From NCBI GenBank assembly GCA_002358835.1, contig DEPP01000038.1, forward strand, positions 1-7,335: a stretch of DNA of 7,335 nt, written 5' to 3'. The notes beneath the pieces were generated by a model that was not told the origin of the DNA, did no database searches, and worked only from the letters and a program-made list of their open reading frames with translations. This document shows positions 6,246 to 7,335 of the stretch, in pieces (position 1 is the stretch's first letter; every line of letters begins with the position of its first letter). The translations under genes were made by a program, and so were the position numbers. The DNA comes from Bacteroidales bacterium UBA3389. Its GTDB lineage: Bacteria; Bacteroidota; Bacteroidia; Bacteroidales; P3.

Positions 6246-7335
6246 ATGAAAAGGTGTATTTCTTTCTTTGTTTTAATTTTTTCTTTCTTTGTTTCATTGG
6301 CTCAGAGTCAAGATTCGGAAATCCAAAACCTTTGTTCGCAAATCAATAAAGACAGTTTGGAAGCTAATGTCAGAGAATTGCAGAACTTCGGTTCAAGATA
6401 TGCTTTCAACAATAATAGAAAGGATGTGGCGGAATATCTTCGCAGCAGATTGGAACTTTATGGTTTTGAAGCAACATTGGATTCTTTTTATTTGGAAATG
6501 GAATACCCCTTTTCTACGGGCATAATCAATCAAACGTGGCAGTATAATGTTGTTGGTAAGAAAAGAGGTATTTGGGCAAAAGATTCAACCATACATTTGG
6601 GAGCTCATTACGATGCTGTATCTTTCAAAGAGGGTTTTGAGGATTTCATAAACATTGCACCGGGAGCAGATGATAATGCCTCAGGTGTTGCAGCTCTTTT
6701 AGAGATAGCAAGAGTGTTTTCAATCAATGACGTAAAGCCGATAAAGACTCTTGTAATCAATTTTTTTGCAGCAGAAGAGCAGGGGTTGAAAGGAAGTAAT
6801 CATACGATAGAAAGCATATCTAATCCGATATGGAAAGAAAACATAATGGCAATGATAAATCTCGATATGGTAGGGTATTGTACTGCTCAGTCTGATAATC
6901 AAATTGTCAGCATAATCAAGTATAACAACAGTCAGGAACTTACAGATATGGCAGTGGAATTTGCAGAGCTTTATACAAATCTTATTCCTTACACCACATA
7001 TCAATACAATATGCAATCCGATTCTTATTCTTACAATAGTTATGGCGTTCGCAGTGTTTTCCTTTCCGAATACGAATTTACGCCTCATTATCATACCGAA
7101 AGGGATGTTTTTTCTACTTTGAATTATGACTATTTACAACAACAGACTATGCTTGCTACCGCATTGACTTATGAATGCAGTGTGCATAATGTTTATGGCA
7201 CTGTTTCCTTGCAAGATAATGAAGCGATGGAATATTGGAATGTTGTTCTTTATTCCATACCTGCAAGCGGTGAATTACGGTTTTCTGTTGAGGGAATGCA
7301 GTTGCAGTATTCAGCATCTTTGTTTGATATAGAGG
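6246..7335 (+). CDS. Secreted M28 family zinc metallopeptidase (aminopeptidase-like), 3' truncated
   Basis: The gene starts at ATG 6246, 12 bases after tilS, and is open to the right window edge, giving 363 complete codons. The signal peptide ends near Ala19 with Gln20 next. The M28 di-zinc peptidase domain shows all expected ligands: LGAHYDAV (His121, with Asp123 beside it), GADDNASG (Asp143, bridging), AAEEQGLKGS (Glu177 as base, Glu178 as ligand), INLDMVGY (Asp207) and PHYHTERD (His283). The spacings resemble those of the Vibrio proteolyticus aminopeptidase. Such enzymes remove N-terminal amino acids from peptides; the specificity is not readable here, and AEEQG and LDMVG fit an aminopeptidase better than a glutaminyl cyclase. 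After the domain, residues 336-363 (YSIPASGEL, then SLFDIE) resemble a T9SS type A sorting domain, suggesting surface or extracellular delivery. It follows tilS in the same probable operon. Confidence 0.92.
   Translation, partial: MKRCISFFVLIFSFFVSLAQSQDSEIQNLCSQINKDSLEANVRELQNFGSRYAFNNNRKDVAEYLRSRLELYGFEATLDSFYLEMEYPFSTGIINQTWQYNVVGKKRGIWAKDSTIHLGAHYDAVSFKEGFEDFINIAPGADDNASGVAALLEIARVFSINDVKPIKTLVINFFAAEEQGLKGSNHTIESISNPIWKENIMAMINLDMVGYCTAQSDNQIVSIIKYNNSQELTDMAVEFAELYTNLIPYTTYQYNMQSDSYSYNSYGVRSVFLSEYEFTPHYHTERDVFSTLNYDYLQQQTMLATALTYECSVHNVYGTVSLQDNEAMEYWNVVLYSIPASGELRFSVEGMQLQYSASLFDIE
6259..6294 (+). repeat. In-frame 21-base tandem duplication in the M28 signal peptide
   Basis: TTTCTTTCTTTGTTT occurs at 6259-6273 and again at 6280-6294, exactly 21 bases apart. 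The repeat is in frame and encodes SFFV twice (SFFVLIF then SFFVSLA) in the hydrophobic core of the signal peptide. It looks like a local duplication or slippage event. Confidence 0.6.

Noticed and set aside
6289..6525. Rightward open frame of 78 codons in another frame of the M28 gene
   Set aside because: The M28 frame from 6246 carries a signal peptide and all metal ligands, so this is an overlap artefact.
6720..7094. Antisense open frame (124 codons) opposite the M28 gene
   Set aside because: It lies wholly inside the conserved peptidase coding region and has no recognisable features.

Overview
This AT-rich window looks like a chromosomal segment of a member of the Bacteroidota, most likely the Bacteroidales. 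The evidence is a Bacteroidetes-type promoter (TTTG, 20-base spacer, TACCTTTG), gene starts with A-rich leaders instead of strong Shine-Dalgarno sequences, an S9B dipeptidyl peptidase with the catalytic spacing of the Porphyromonas gingivalis enzyme, exported proteins with Gln right after the predicted signal-peptidase site, and a possible type IX secretion (T9SS) C-terminal domain on an M28 peptidase. The genus cannot be fixed from the sequence alone.

Left part (1-1700): the 3' part of rocD (ornithine aminotransferase) reads rightward and ends at a hairpin terminator. It converges on a leftward pair: a small two-helix membrane protein gene (87 aa, unknown function) followed by efp (elongation factor P). 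The convergent gap (489-761) holds one terminator for each direction and, between them, an AT-rich patch of repeats able to form alternative hairpins.

Middle (1661-1765): a compact divergent control region. A well-formed leftward promoter drives the small membrane gene and probably efp. A rightward promoter, with a good -7 box and a weak -33 box, drives the rightward cluster.

Right part (1766-7335): four genes run rightward with gaps of 38, 5 and 12 bases, so they are probably one operon. They are an unrecognised secreted 312-aa protein, dipeptidyl peptidase IV, tilS (tRNA-Ile lysidine synthetase) and an M28 metallopeptidase cut off by the window end. Three products are exported, and two of those are peptidases, which suits peptide and amino-acid feeding; rocD also belongs to amino-acid metabolism. 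TilS is a cytoplasmic translation enzyme and is the odd member.

The most unusual signal is at the start of tilS. Inside its first 35 codons lie a terminator-like hairpin (9-bp perfect stem followed by T's) and then a 15-bp perfect inverted repeat over the ATP-binding PP-loop codons. Codon 2 of tilS is AUA, the codon that needs TilS activity to be read, and AUA is the commonest Ile codon in the gene. No CRISPR array, insertion sequence, tRNA or rRNA was recognised. Most of the window is ordinary housekeeping and peptidase content, and I see no clear new defence or mobile system.
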